Shown: positions 53,539 to 62,564, counted from the first letter of the stretch. The stretch is 64,000 nt of DNA from Alistipes montrealensis (GCF_018362775.1 NZ_JAGYXY010000001.1:697126-761125); one strand, 5' to 3'. The notes: generated by a model not told the origin, from the letters alone. Numbers and translations: made by a program.

Positions 53539-54435
53539 ATGAAAAAAACAGTCAAAATCGCAGGCATCGTCCTGTTTTCACTCATCGGATTGCTCGTAAT
53601 TCTCTTTCTGCTGGCCCGTTTCGCCTTCCGCGAAAAAGCCGTCGATTACCTGACCGGCCTGCAAAAACAACAGCGCACGGAGTTACTGCGCAAAGCCGGT
53701 CCCTACGCTGCCGAGCCGGACGCCGACTACCGTTTCACGTATATACAAGATACTGTCCGGGCCCGGGAAATCCGCGACTATTTCCGCCTCGACACACTGG
53801 TCGACCCGACGGCCACGACCTGGGACAACACCCTCGCGCTGGCAACCTTCGTCGCCGAAAATATCCCTCACGCCAACCAAGAAATCTACCCCGAGGTATG
53901 CAACGCCACCCGTTTGTGGGAGTATACCCGCACGGTGGAACCGGCCTTCAACTGCCGCCTGCACTCGATCCTGCTCCACGAACTCCTGCTCGCTTCAGGT
54001 ATCACGAACCGCTTCGTCACCTGCCTTCCGGCCGATTCGCTCGACTCGGACTGCCATGTGGTGAACATCGCCTGGCTGCCCGAGCGGCAGAAATGGGCCA
54101 TGATCGACTCCGACATGCAGTCCTACGTCACCTCGCCCGAGGGTGAAGTGCTCTCGCTCGAAGAGATGCGGCAGCGCACCATCGACGAAAAACCGATGGT
54201 CGTCCACCGGCTCCTCGGGACCCGCGACGCTGAAAACTACCTCTCTTACTGGGCCAAGAACCTCTACTGGTTCGTCTGCTGGGAAGAGACCGGATACGAT
54301 AAGGAGGTCGAATACGAAGGCCGCGCCATCAAACTGCTGCCCGCGGGATTCGACGGATTCAAGAGTGCCGATGCCGTCCGGACCTCCGACGCAGCCCGTT
54401 TCTGGGCCGCGCCCGACACCGATACTACATTATAA
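53539..54435 (+). CDS. Transglutaminase-like membrane-anchored protein
   Basis: The 298-residue protein has an N-terminal membrane anchor (about 7-28). A papain/transglutaminase-like core follows, with a probable Cys139 (F-N-C-R), His173 (D-C-H-V-V-N-I-A-W) and Asp190 (M-I-D-S-D) triad. It should face the periplasm. Such proteins may act as peptidases or cross-link or rearrange peptide bonds; the substrate is unknown. A small SRPBCC gene follows after 14 bp. Confidence 0.78.
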   Translation: MKKTVKIAGIVLFSLIGLLVILFLLARFAFREKAVDYLTGLQKQQRTELLRKAGPYAAEPDADYRFTYIQDTVRAREIRDYFRLDTLVDPTATTWDNTLALATFVAENIPHANQEIYPEVCNATRLWEYTRTVEPAFNCRLHSILLHELLLASGITNRFVTCLPADSLDSDCHVVNIAWLPERQKWAMIDSDMQSYVTSPEGEVLSLEEMRQRTIDEKPMVVHRLLGTRDAENYLSYWAKNLYWFVCWEETGYDKEVEYEGRAIKLLPAGFDGFKSADAVRTSDAARFWAAPDTDTTL

Positions 54436-54449
54436 CTCATAACGTCACC

Positions 54450-54866
54450 ATGCAGGAATACACTTCGCAACAACACCAGATTCTACGTCCCGCCGAGCAG
54501 ATTTACGCCGTCATCAGCCGCTTCGACAACCTCACGCCGGCCGTTGCCGAGCGCGTCGAGGAGTGGCAGGCCACCGAAGACACCTGTTCGTTCAAAGCCA
54601 AAGGCTTCACCGTCCGCCTCCGCATGGAGGAACGCGTCGAGCCGCGCCATGTCAAGATCGTGGGCGACGACGGAGGAGTACCCGTGGACTTCGCCTTCTG
54701 GATTCAACTCCACAAGGTTTCGGATACCGACACCCGCATGCGGCTGGTGCTGCATATCGAGTTGAACATGATGATGAAAATGATGATCGGCAGCAAATTG
54801 CAAGGCGCCATCGACCAGATTGCCGAGGGCATCGCCAAGGCGATGAACGCCGCTCCGCAGGTTTAG
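54450..54866 (+). CDS. SRPBCC-fold (polyketide cyclase-like) protein
   Basis: The 138-residue soluble protein has the helix-grip pattern of SRPBCC proteins: an N-terminal strand and helix (Y-A-V-I-S-R-F-D-N), a beta-sheet rich middle (V-D-F-A-F-W-I-Q-L) and a long C-terminal helix (I-D-Q-I-A-E-G-I-A-K-A-M). These domains bind small hydrophobic ligands or lipids. It lies 14 bp after the transglutaminase-like gene and is probably cotranscribed; no specific function can be given. Confidence 0.7.
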   Translation: MQEYTSQQHQILRPAEQIYAVISRFDNLTPAVAERVEEWQATEDTCSFKAKGFTVRLRMEERVEPRHVKIVGDDGGVPVDFAFWIQLHKVSDTDTRMRLVLHIELNMMMKMMIGSKLQGAIDQIAEGIAKAMNAAPQV

Positions 54867-55026
54867 AAGGGCAAATATCCCGGACCAGCCTGTTGTATTC
54901 ATACAAAACAGAGCGACATTTTCGGCTGAGAATCATCCGCCGCAAGGCCCGCGCCGCAGGTTTTTGCACGGCGTAGCGCGCACCTTGAAATTCACCGCGA
55001 CAGCGGCCTAAAATAACCGATACGGC

Positions 55027-56619
55027 ATGAAACCGACCGACTACATCGCTTCGCTGCTCAAACCGTCCCGCAGCCCGGAAGAGGAATCTGCGGCATACAA
55101 CTTCGACCAGGTCAGCAGTTACTTCTACAACAGCCCGACCCGGGACGACGCCTTCCAGACCATCGACGCCGAAACGACCGCGGACCTCGACCTGAACGCC
55201 GTGTTCGAGAAAATCGACCGCACGACCTCCAAAGTCGGCCAGCAATATCTCTACGCCCGGCTGCGAACGCTCCGGGGCGAGGAAGATGCACGGGATTTCG
55301 ACCGCCGGACGGAGATTTTCGAGCAGGACGACGCGTTGACGCAGCGGTGCGAGAAACACCTCTCGCGCCTCTCGAACGAAGACGCCTACGATTTCCAGCG
55401 GCTGATTTTCGAGACCCCGGCCAAAGTCCGCCGCATCGGGTTGGTCTACACGCTGACCGCCGTCGCCATAGTCTCGCTGCTGCTCGCTCCCTTCTACCCG
55501 CTGCTGTTACTGCTTTTCATCGCGGTTTACGCCGTCAACGTGGTGATTCACTACGGCAACAAAATCAACATCACCCGCTACGCCTTTGCGGTCCGGCAAC
55601 TCGCCGCCGCCCTGAAAACAGCCCGCTATCTCGCGTCGGAGCAGGTTCCCGGCTCGGACGAGGCCACACAGCCGATCCGCCAGGTCGCCGAAGTCGAACA
55701 GCGCAGCCGCATCGTCGGCACACAGGGTGATGGAGGCAACGACTTCGCGGCCATCGTCTGGCTGGTGATAGAACTGGTGAAGATCGCCTTTAACATCGAA
55801 GTCATCCTTTTCCACCGCTTCATCGGCAGCATCACGGCCCACCGCGACGCCATCCACGACCTGTTCCGGTTTATCGGCGAGACCGATGCGGCCATTTCAG
55901 TCATGCGCCTGCGCCGCGAAGCGCCGACCTGCCGCCCGGCATTCGTCGAAGGCAAATACCTCGAAGCCGTACAGGTCGTTCACCCGCTCATCGCCGACTG
56001 CGTGCCCAACACCCTGACGCTCGACGGCACGGGGCTGCTGCTCACCGGGTCGAACATGTCAGGCAAAACCACCTTCGTCCGCACGGTGATGCTCAACGCC
56101 CTGCTCGGGGAGACGATCTGCACCTGCTTCGCCGAGGGTTTCACAATCCCTTACATGCGGCTCTACTCCTCGATCCGCATCTCCGATGACATTTCGGAAG
56201 GCACGAGTTACTACCTGCAGGAGGTGCTCACCGTCAAGCGCCTGCTCGAAGCCGCGGAGCAACCGGCGCCGTGCCTTTTCGTACTCGACGAACTGTTCAA
56301 GGGGACGAACAGCACCGAACGCATCGCGGCCGGCAAAGCCGTACTCGCACACCTCAACCGGGGGCCGCACATCGTACTGGCGGCCACGCACGACATCGAA
56401 CTGGCGGAACTGCTGCGCGGCGACGGCTACGAGCTGCACCATTTCCGCGAGGAGGTGGCCGACGGGCAACTGGTCTTCGACTACCAACTGCACACCGGGC
56501 CGCTCACCACACGCAACGCCATCCGCATCCTGGAGTTGTACGACTACCCGCCCGGACTGATCGCCGAGGCCTACGACACACAGGAAAAACTCCTCGGCAG
56601 GAGCAATATGCCTATCTGA
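55027..56619 (+). CDS. MutS-like ATPase with membrane segments
   Basis: The 530-residue protein has an N-terminal lever/clamp-like helical part and hydrophobic segments near 138-176 and 238-263. Its C-terminal MutS-type ATPase domain carries Walker A G-S-N-M-S-G-K-T-T (341-349), Walker B C-L-F-V-L-D-E-L-F-K-G-T-N and A-T-H-D-I-E-L-A. It lacks the mismatch-recognition domain of MutS1, so it is not the repair enzyme. Membrane-bound members of this type are widespread in Bacteroidota but not characterised. A 160-bp spacer without features lies before it. Confidence 0.82.
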   Translation: MKPTDYIASLLKPSRSPEEESAAYNFDQVSSYFYNSPTRDDAFQTIDAETTADLDLNAVFEKIDRTTSKVGQQYLYARLRTLRGEEDARDFDRRTEIFEQDDALTQRCEKHLSRLSNEDAYDFQRLIFETPAKVRRIGLVYTLTAVAIVSLLLAPFYPLLLLLFIAVYAVNVVIHYGNKINITRYAFAVRQLAAALKTARYLASEQVPGSDEATQPIRQVAEVEQRSRIVGTQGDGGNDFAAIVWLVIELVKIAFNIEVILFHRFIGSITAHRDAIHDLFRFIGETDAAISVMRLRREAPTCRPAFVEGKYLEAVQVVHPLIADCVPNTLTLDGTGLLLTGSNMSGKTTFVRTVMLNALLGETICTCFAEGFTIPYMRLYSSIRISDDISEGTSYYLQEVLTVKRLLEAAEQPAPCLFVLDELFKGTNSTERIAAGKAVLAHLNRGPHIVLAATHDIELAELLRGDGYELHHFREEVADGQLVFDYQLHTGPLTTRNAIRILELYDYPPGLIAEAYDTQEKLLGRSNMPI

Positions 56620-56684
56620 CAGACAAAGGGTTGCCCCCGCCTCATCCAGGACCTAAGGCGCGCAGAACCCGGTTTCGCCCCGGG

Positions 56685-56996
56685 TCAGATCCGCGGCTTC
56701 TGCAACATGCGGATCACCAGCGAGGCGGCGTAGATCAGCAGCGCGTACATCACTGCAATAAACGACACTTTAAACCCGCCTGCCAGCAGCGACGGAGAGA
56801 TATCCCCGGCTATCTGGATGACCCCGAAAGCCTGGAACATACCGAGAATCTGGTAGAAAATACCGCTCACCAACGCCAGCAGGCCGAGTTCTTTGACCCA
56901 TGCCGGGGCTTTCCACGCCGCGAAGAGCATGCAGATCAATTCGACGGTCAGGATCGACATCCCCCATGTTCCGCCCTGAAGAAACAAATCGAACAT
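56685..56996 (-). CDS. Small MotA/TolQ/ExbB-like membrane protein
   Basis: The 103-residue protein spans the membrane about three times. Its segment G-M-F-Q-A-F-G-V-I-Q-I-A-G-D-I-S-P-S-L-L-A-G-G-F-K resembles the conserved core of ExbB/TolQ channels (A-x-G-D-I-S-P-x-x-A-G-G). It lacks the long cytoplasmic helices of full-length ExbB (about 220 residues or more) and has no exbD next to it. It may be a remnant or a minimal stand-alone relative. Confidence 0.65.
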   Translation of the reverse strand: MFDLFLQGGTWGMSILTVELICMLFAAWKAPAWVKELGLLALVSGIFYQILGMFQAFGVIQIAGDISPSLLAGGFKVSFIAVMYALLIYAASLVIRMLQKPRI

Positions 56997-57038
56997 AACA
57001 CAAAAGTTTTAAGTCATTGCGGGATTATTCCCGTATTG

Positions 57039-57046
57039 CAAAGATA
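57039..57046 (-). promoter_or_regulatory. -7 element of the mini ExbB-like gene
   Basis: The minus strand reads TATCTTTG, an exact match, about 40 nt before the start codon; no clear -33 is seen. Confidence 0.5.
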
Positions 57047-57175
57047 CGCCGCAAAGCCGCCGTACGGCGAAAAAACAGGCCGTCGAATCCCGCTGTCACC
57101 CGGTCGAATCCCTCCGATCGGCCCCGGAAGCATTTTTTACGGGGCCGGGCAATGACACCGAGGGCAGAATTTACC

Positions 57176-57183
57176 TATATTTG
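57176..57183 (+). promoter_or_regulatory. -7 element of the LytTR gene
   Basis: TATATTTG is an exact TAnnTTTG match, 18 nt before the ATG at 57202. Confidence 0.55.
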
Positions 57184-57201
57184 TAGAAACGGATTCTTCG
57201 G

Positions 57202-57906
57202 ATGAAACAGTTTCTGCCCATCGCCTGGTGGCTCGCGGCCACACTCGTCATCGCCCTCGTACTCACCGGGCTGGGGTATCTTTTCGCCGATGCCCTGCTG
57301 CTCGGCGTATTGTTCCTGCCCGGCATGCTCGCGGCCCGCTACTTCGTGCCGCAACTGTCGTTCGAAAAACGCGGACAGGGAATCCTCAACGCCGTCTACC
57401 TCGCACTGGCGATCCTCGGCATCGAATACCTCTCGCTCATACTGGGCCATGCGCTGGTGCTCGGGGCCGGCGAGGGCGAAATGCCGGGGCTGCTGCTTAA
57501 CCCGCCCTTTATCCTGCTGATACTGACAGCATTCATCGCCCCGGAAATGGTTCTCGAAAACTACCTCGAACGCTGTCAGCCTTACGCCCCTTCGATCAGT
57601 TTCGTCTCCGACCGCCGGAAAATCACACTCGACCCTGCCGAAATCCTTTACATCGAATCAAACGACGACGAGGTATGGATTCATACCGCCACCGGCGACG
57701 CCTACCGGACCAAAACCCGTATTTCGCAATGGGAAGCGCAGCTGGACAGCCGCTTCCTGCGCATCCACCGCTCTTTTATCGTCAACACGGCGCGCCTCGG
57801 CAACTGCCGCCCGGCACACGTGGAGATCGGCGGGACGACGATCGAAATCTCGCGCAAATACCGGGAAGCCGTACGCCGCCGGCTCAAAACCGCCGCGGAG
57901 GCGTAG
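57202..57906 (+). CDS. LytTR-type regulator with membrane domain
   Basis: The 234-residue protein has about four N-terminal membrane helices (residues 5-115) and a C-terminal LytTR DNA-binding domain (130-232). The latter shows I-L-Y-I-E-S-N-D-D-E-V, F-L-R-I-H-R-S-F-I-V-N and I-S-R-K-Y-R-E-A-V. It lacks a receiver domain and so senses through the membrane part. The rclA gene follows after 140 bp, but no cotranscription is certain. Confidence 0.88.
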   Translation: MKQFLPIAWWLAATLVIALVLTGLGYLFADALLLGVLFLPGMLAARYFVPQLSFEKRGQGILNAVYLALAILGIEYLSLILGHALVLGAGEGEMPGLLLNPPFILLILTAFIAPEMVLENYLERCQPYAPSISFVSDRRKITLDPAEILYIESNDDEVWIHTATGDAYRTKTRISQWEAQLDSRFLRIHRSFIVNTARLGNCRPAHVEIGGTTIEISRKYREAVRRRLKTAAEA

Positions 57907-58046
57907 CCCGCAGCACGAAATTTGCCATACGGGAAATATAGCCAACACATGCGGCATTCCGGCCATTGCCCGGCAGTCGCAAAACGGCGATCTTTATACC
58001 ATAAAATATTGCCCCGGGCAACCGGAGCCATCAAATACGGGAAGCT

Positions 58047-59411
58047 ATGAAAAAGTATGATGCCATCATCATCGGCTTCGGCAAAGGAGGCAAGACCCTC
58101 GCCGCCGAACTGGCCGGACACGACTGGAGCGTCGCCATGGTCGAACGCTCGGATAAAATGTACGGGGGAACCTGCATCAACGTCGGCTGCATACCGACCA
58201 AGGCGCTGATCCACAGCGCCGGGCTCGCAGCCGCAGGTCATCCGCTCACCTTCGAACAGCGCCGGGCCTACTACAAGGAGGCCGTCGCCGCAAAGACCGC
58301 GCTCGTCGGCCTGCTCCGCGACAAAAACTTCCACAAACTGGCCGACGATCCCCATATCGACGTTTACACGGGCGAAGGGCGGTTCCTCTCGCCGGAAACC
58401 GTAGAGGTGAAGAGCGCCGACGGAAGCGTGCAGATCGGCGCAAAACGAATCGTCATCAACACCGGAGCCGAAACGGTGCTTCCGCCCATTGCCGGAATCA
58501 CCGGAAGCAAACGCGTCCACACCAGTACGTCGATCCTGGAACTCGACGAACTGCCCCACCGGCTGGTCATCGTCGGCGGCGGGTATATCGGGCTGGAATT
58601 CGCGTCGATGTACGCCTCCTTCGGCTCGGAGGTCACGGTGCTCGAAGGGTTCCCGGAGCTGATTCCGCGCGAGGACCGCGACATCGCGCAGGCCGTCCGC
58701 GAGGTGCTGGAGAAGAAGGGCGTCTCGTTCCGGATGAACGTCAAGGTGGAGTCCTTCCGCGACACGGCGGAAGGCGTCAGCGTCGCTGTTTCGCAGGACG
58801 GCGCAGCGTCCCTGATCGAAGCCGACGCCGTGCTGCTGGCCACGGGCCGCAAACCCGCCACCGCAGGGCTGAACCTCGAAGCGGCCGGAGTCAAAACCAA
58901 CGACCGCGGAGCGATCGTCGTGGACGAACACCTGCACACCACGGCCCCGAATATCTACGCCATCGGCGACGTGACGGGCGGGCTGCAATTCACCTACGTT
59001 TCGCTCGACGACTACCGGATCATCCGGGACGAACTGTTCGGCGACGGAGCGCGCACCACGGCTAACCGCGGCCCGATCCCCTATTCGGTCTTCATCGAAC
59101 CGCCGCTCTCGCACGTCGGCATGCACGAAGAGGAGGCCCGCAAGGCAGGCCGCAATATCCGGGTCCGGAAAATCGCCGTCGCCGCATTCCCCCGGGCCCG
59201 CATCCTGGGCTCGGCCGAAGGGGTCCTCAAAGCGGTGATCGACGCCGACAACGACCTGATCCTGGGCTGCACGCTTTTCGGGGCCGAATCGAGCGAAGTC
59301 ATCAATACCGTAGCGCTGGCCATGAAACAAGGCGTCACGGCACACGAGTTGAGCAACTCCGTCTACACGCATCCGAGCATGAGCGAATCGCTCAACGACC
59401 TGTTCGCCTAA
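58047..59411 (+). CDS. rclA: RclA-like flavin disulfide reductase
   Basis: The 454-residue flavoprotein has an FAD site (I-I-G-F-G-K-G-G-K-T), redox cysteines Cys43 and Cys48 in G-G-T-C-I-N-V-G-C-I-P-T-K, an NAD(P) site (V-I-V-G-G-G-Y-I-G-L-E) and a C-terminal T-H-P-S-M-S-E-S-L-N-D-L-F. This start and end match E. coli RclA, a copper(II)-reducing enzyme protecting against hypochlorous acid (established knowledge). Protection from host oxidants would fit a gut bacterium. It lacks lipoamide-dehydrogenase neighbours, which supports RclA over Lpd. Confidence 0.85.
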   Translation: MKKYDAIIIGFGKGGKTLAAELAGHDWSVAMVERSDKMYGGTCINVGCIPTKALIHSAGLAAAGHPLTFEQRRAYYKEAVAAKTALVGLLRDKNFHKLADDPHIDVYTGEGRFLSPETVEVKSADGSVQIGAKRIVINTGAETVLPPIAGITGSKRVHTSTSILELDELPHRLVIVGGGYIGLEFASMYASFGSEVTVLEGFPELIPREDRDIAQAVREVLEKKGVSFRMNVKVESFRDTAEGVSVAVSQDGAASLIEADAVLLATGRKPATAGLNLEAAGVKTNDRGAIVVDEHLHTTAPNIYAIGDVTGGLQFTYVSLDDYRIIRDELFGDGARTTANRGPIPYSVFIEPPLSHVGMHEEEARKAGRNIRVRKIAVAAFPRARILGSAEGVLKAVIDADNDLILGCTLFGAESSEVINTVALAMKQGVTAHELSNSVYTHPSMSESLNDLFA

Positions 59412-59450
59412 AAGGCCGAAACAGCAAACAAAGCGTTTCAAAAAACGACA

Positions 59451-59481
59451 GCCGGCGATGCGGTATTACCGCATCGCCGGC
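59451..59481. terminator. Hairpin between rclA and the Nudix gene
   Basis: GCCGGCGATGCGGTA pairs with TACCGCATCGCCGGC around one T; A- and T-rich runs on both sides fit termination from both converging genes. Confidence 0.8.
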
Positions 59482-59501
59482 CTATTTAAAAAAAGGGGTA
59501 T

Positions 59502-60110
59502 CTATTCCGCCGCCCGGAGCTTATCCAGCACTTTCCGCACCGTCGGGTAGCAGTCGGCCGCCCGTTTTGCAGCCTCCTCCGGCGTACACCAGGCCACGGC
59601 GTCGATCCCTTCCTCGGTCTGGGGCGTCAGTCCGGCGCACCTCGGCGTATGCAGTTCGTACCAATGGGTCCGCTTCAACTCCCAGCGCCCGGTTTTCGGG
59701 AAATAATAGGCGTGCAGCGTTTCGCACAGCGGACGCACGACTTCGGCCGCTACGCCCGTCTCCTCCTCGACTTCACGAGCAGCGCACTCCTCGATGCGTT
59801 CGCCGCACTCCAGATGGCCTTTCGGCAGGTCCCAGCGCCCGTTGCGGTGGATCATCAGCCATTCGCCGCAGTCGTTCACCACCACGCCGCCCGCAGCCTC
59901 CACCGCCGCAAACTCCCTGGCAAAGGCCGCAAAAGCCGCGTCGGGATCGTCCGTAACGACGGCTACGGAGTTGTTCGATTCGAGAAAATTCAGTATCTTG
60001 GCGCGTGATATGCCGCCGCCGGCCGCCGTCGCAACGACGTACCAGGCCCCGCCGGGGGCTTCGGCAGTGAACATCACGGCCTTATCGGCAAAAAAGACGG
60101 TACGGTTCAT
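59502..60110 (-). CDS. Nudix hydrolase with extra N-terminal domain
   Basis: The 202-residue protein has the Nudix box G-H-L-E-C-G-E-R ... R-E-V-E-E-E-T-G-V at about residues 98-120, so it cleaves a nucleoside diphosphate-linked substrate with Mg. An unusual N-terminal part of about 70 residues (M-N-R-T-V-F-F-A-D-K) precedes the domain. The start at 60110 follows a promoter by 13 nt; the longer frame upstream is non-protein-like. Substrate cannot be predicted. Confidence 0.88.
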   Translation of the reverse strand: MNRTVFFADKAVMFTAEAPGGAWYVVATAAGGGISRAKILNFLESNNSVAVVTDDPDAAFAAFAREFAAVEAAGGVVVNDCGEWLMIHRNGRWDLPKGHLECGERIEECAAREVEEETGVAAEVVRPLCETLHAYYFPKTGRWELKRTHWYELHTPRCAGLTPQTEEGIDAVAWCTPEEAAKRAADCYPTVRKVLDKLRAAE

Positions 60111-60128
60111 GTTCGAAAGATTTGATGG

Positions 60129-60160
60129 CAAAGATACAAAAAAAGGCAGATGGGCGCAAA
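60129..60160 (-). promoter_or_regulatory. Promoter of the Nudix gene
   Basis: On the minus strand TTTG (complement of 60157-60160) and TATCTTTG (complement of 60129-60136) are 20 bp apart, both exact. Confidence 0.75.
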
Positions 60161-60203
60161 CCCAATTTGTGTGCGGTTTGCAAAATCTTCCCGACAAATA
60201 AAA

Positions 60204-60226
60204 GTGTCGTAACGACACCAAATATA
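60204..60226. promoter_or_regulatory. Perfect palindrome fused to a -7 element (copy 2)
   Basis: GTGTCGT-A-ACGACAC (60204-60218) is directly followed by CAAATATA (60219-60226), a minus-strand -7 element. It lies 26 bp before the start of the S9 peptidase gene on the plus strand. The partner copy is at 35269-35291. Confidence 0.55.
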
Positions 60227-60244
60227 CATAAGAAACCTCAAAAA

Positions 60245-62383
60245 ATGAAAAAAATTCTCCTGATGATGGCTATTGCAGCTGTGGGACTGGGCGGATGCAA
60301 CAAACGCCCCGAACCCCTGAAGATCGACAATGCGCTGACGGCCGAAGAGATCGCCGCCGGGCGTCTCACCCCCGAGGTGATGTGGAAGATGAGCCGCGCG
60401 GGCGGCTCGTCGATCTCGCCCGACGGCACGACGCTTCTCTACCAGCAGACCGACTACAACATGGCCGAAAACCGCGGCGTGACCACAATCTGGGTCGAGG
60501 ACCTGGCCTCGAAGGCCGTAACGCGCCTGACGGACAACACGTCGAACAACGTCTCCCCGAAATGGAGCGCCGACGGCAGCCGGATTTACTTCCTCTCGGA
60601 CCGCTCCGGCTCGATGCAGGTCTGGGAGATGACCGCCGCAGGCGCGAATGCCAAACAGCTCTCCGACCTGGATAAGGATATCGAAGGCTTCGGCGTCAGC
60701 CCCAAAGGCGACAAAGCGTGGTACGTGCAGCGCATACAGGTCGCCGACCGCCGGTCGTCGGACGTTTACAAGGACATGGACAAGTCGAAAGCCCGTATCT
60801 ACGACGACCTGATGGCCCGCCACTGGGACTATTGGGACGAGGGCGAATACATGCACATCTTCGTCGGGGATTTCGGTTCCGAAGGGATAAAGTCCGGCGT
60901 GGACATCATCGGCGCTGAAGCTGCATGGGACGCTCCGCTGGCCCCCTATTTCGACATGGCCGAGATCGCCTGGAGCAACGCCGGCGACAAGCTGGCCTAC
61001 ACCTGCAAGCCGCTGACAGGAACCGCCTACGCCGTATCGACCGACTCGGACATCTTCGTCTACGACCTGGCGACGGGCGAAACCAAAAACATCTGTAAAC
61101 CCCTGACCGGCAATTCCGCTGCGGAAGGAGAGGCCTGCCTCGACCTGGCCGAAATGGTCGGCTACGATAAATACCCCGTCTGGTCGCCCGACGATCGCAA
61201 GATCGCCTTCCTCTCGCAGCGCCGTGCGGGCAACGAGTCGGACAAAGCCCGCCTGTTCGTCTACGACTGCACGACTGCCGATATGCAGGATCTGACCGCC
61301 GACTTCGACTACAACGCCATGAACGTCGTGTGGAGCGGCAACGACCGCCTCTATTTCATCGCCCCGATCGAGGCTACGCATCAGATCTGCCGCGTCGCAC
61401 CGTCGGTCGGCGAAGTGGAGGTCCTCACCAAGGGCGACCACGACATCAACGCCTTCACGATGGCCGGGGAGACGATCGCCGCCGAGTTGTGCACGATCTC
61501 GATGGCTACGGAATTTTTCGACGTAAATCCCGCCGACGGCACACTGACGCAGATTTCAGCCATCAACAAACCCGTCTACGACCACATCAAAATGGGCGAG
61601 GTGCAGAAACGCTGGGTGACGACCACCGACGGCAAACAAATGCTGACGTGGGTGATTCTTCCTCCCGACTTCGACCCTGCGAAGAAATACCCCACCCTGC
61701 TCTACTGCCAGGGCGGTCCGCAGAGCGTCGTATCGCAATTCTGGAGCTACCGCTGGAACTTCCAGCTGATGGCCGCGCAAGGTTACATCGTCGTAGCGCC
61801 CAACCGCCGCGGCCTGCCCTCGTTCGGACAGGAGTGGCTCGACCAGATTTCGGGCGACTACTCAGGCCAGAACATCCAGGATTACCTCGCAGCCATCGAC
61901 GACGTAGCCAAAGAGCCCTGGGCCGACGAAACCCGCATGGGCTGCGTGGGCGCTTCCTACGGCGGCTACTCGGTCTACTTCCTCGCCGGATGCCACGAGA
62001 AGCGCTTCAAGGCTTTCATCGCCCACTGCGGTATCTTCGATTTCGACTCGATGTACGGTGAAACCGAGGAATTGTTCTTCGTCAACAACGACTACGGAGG
62101 CCCCTACTGGGACACGAAAAACGCCACGGCACAACGTTCCTATGCCAACTCGCCGCATAAGTTCGTCTCGAAGTGGGATACGCCGATCCTGATCTTCACC
62201 GGCGAAAAGGACTTCCGCATCCCCTACACCCAGTCGCTCGAAGCCTTCACGGCCGCCCGCGTGCTGGGCATCCCGGCGCGGCTCGTAGCGTTTGAAAACG
62301 AGGCGCACCAGGTCTTCAAACCCCAGAATGCGCTGGTCTGGAACCGAGAATTCTTCGGCTGGCTCGACAAGTACGTAAAATAG
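60245..62383 (+). CDS. S9-family peptidase, DPP5-like lipoprotein
   Basis: The 712-residue serine peptidase has a lipobox (G-L-G-G-C, Cys about residue 18). A seven-bladed propeller-like part follows (residues about 50-440, W-S-A-D-G-S-R-I-Y-F-L-S and W-S-P-D-D-R-K-I-A-F-L-S repeats). The alpha/beta-hydrolase domain has the triad Ser571 (G-A-S-Y-G-G), Asp656 (E-K-D-F-R) and His688 (E-A-H-Q). The segment M-G-C-V-G-A-S-Y-G-G and the N-terminal L-T-P-E-V-M-W-K-M resemble DPP5 of Porphyromonas, which removes dipeptides from peptides in the periplasm. The start at 60245 is set by the signal sequence. Confidence 0.88.
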   Translation: MKKILLMMAIAAVGLGGCNKRPEPLKIDNALTAEEIAAGRLTPEVMWKMSRAGGSSISPDGTTLLYQQTDYNMAENRGVTTIWVEDLASKAVTRLTDNTSNNVSPKWSADGSRIYFLSDRSGSMQVWEMTAAGANAKQLSDLDKDIEGFGVSPKGDKAWYVQRIQVADRRSSDVYKDMDKSKARIYDDLMARHWDYWDEGEYMHIFVGDFGSEGIKSGVDIIGAEAAWDAPLAPYFDMAEIAWSNAGDKLAYTCKPLTGTAYAVSTDSDIFVYDLATGETKNICKPLTGNSAAEGEACLDLAEMVGYDKYPVWSPDDRKIAFLSQRRAGNESDKARLFVYDCTTADMQDLTADFDYNAMNVVWSGNDRLYFIAPIEATHQICRVAPSVGEVEVLTKGDHDINAFTMAGETIAAELCTISMATEFFDVNPADGTLTQISAINKPVYDHIKMGEVQKRWVTTTDGKQMLTWVILPPDFDPAKKYPTLLYCQGGPQSVVSQFWSYRWNFQLMAAQGYIVVAPNRRGLPSFGQEWLDQISGDYSGQNIQDYLAAIDDVAKEPWADETRMGCVGASYGGYSVYFLAGCHEKRFKAFIAHCGIFDFDSMYGETEELFFVNNDYGGPYWDTKNATAQRSYANSPHKFVSKWDTPILIFTGEKDFRIPYTQSLEAFTAARVLGIPARLVAFENEAHQVFKPQNALVWNREFFGWLDKYVK

Positions 62384-62400
62384 CAGCCGATCCGACCTGA

Positions 62401-62435
62401 AAAAGGCCGTCTGAGAATTCAGACGGCCCTTTTTC
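62401..62435 (+). terminator. Terminator of the S9 peptidase gene
   Basis: GGCCGTCTGA and TCAGACGGCC form a perfect stem around GAAT, flanked by A5 and followed by T5. Confidence 0.9.
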
Positions 62436-62497
62436 GCTATTTGCATACACAAATACGCTCTTTATTACAGCATTTCAGCCCTGTCGTTGTTTTTTAA

Positions 62498-62536
62498 ATC
62501 GGTCTGTTCGTTGAAAAGATCGGCCTGTTCGTTGAA
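62498..62536 (+). promoter_or_regulatory. Tandem 18-bp direct repeats upstream of the fimbrillin-type operon
   Basis: ATCGGTCTGTTCGTTGAA (62498-62515) is repeated at 62519-62536 with one change (T to C), giving a 21-bp period, two helical turns. It lies just upstream of the promoter, the position of an activator site. Confidence 0.7.
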
Positions 62537-62564
62537 TTTATTTTCATCTGACCCATCACCTCCC

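Noticed and set aside
55027..56619. Mismatch repair MutS
   Set aside because: Too short, lacks the mismatch-recognition domain and has membrane segments.
58047..59411. Dihydrolipoamide dehydrogenase
   Set aside because: The N- and C-terminal segments match RclA, and no 2-oxoacid dehydrogenase genes are nearby.
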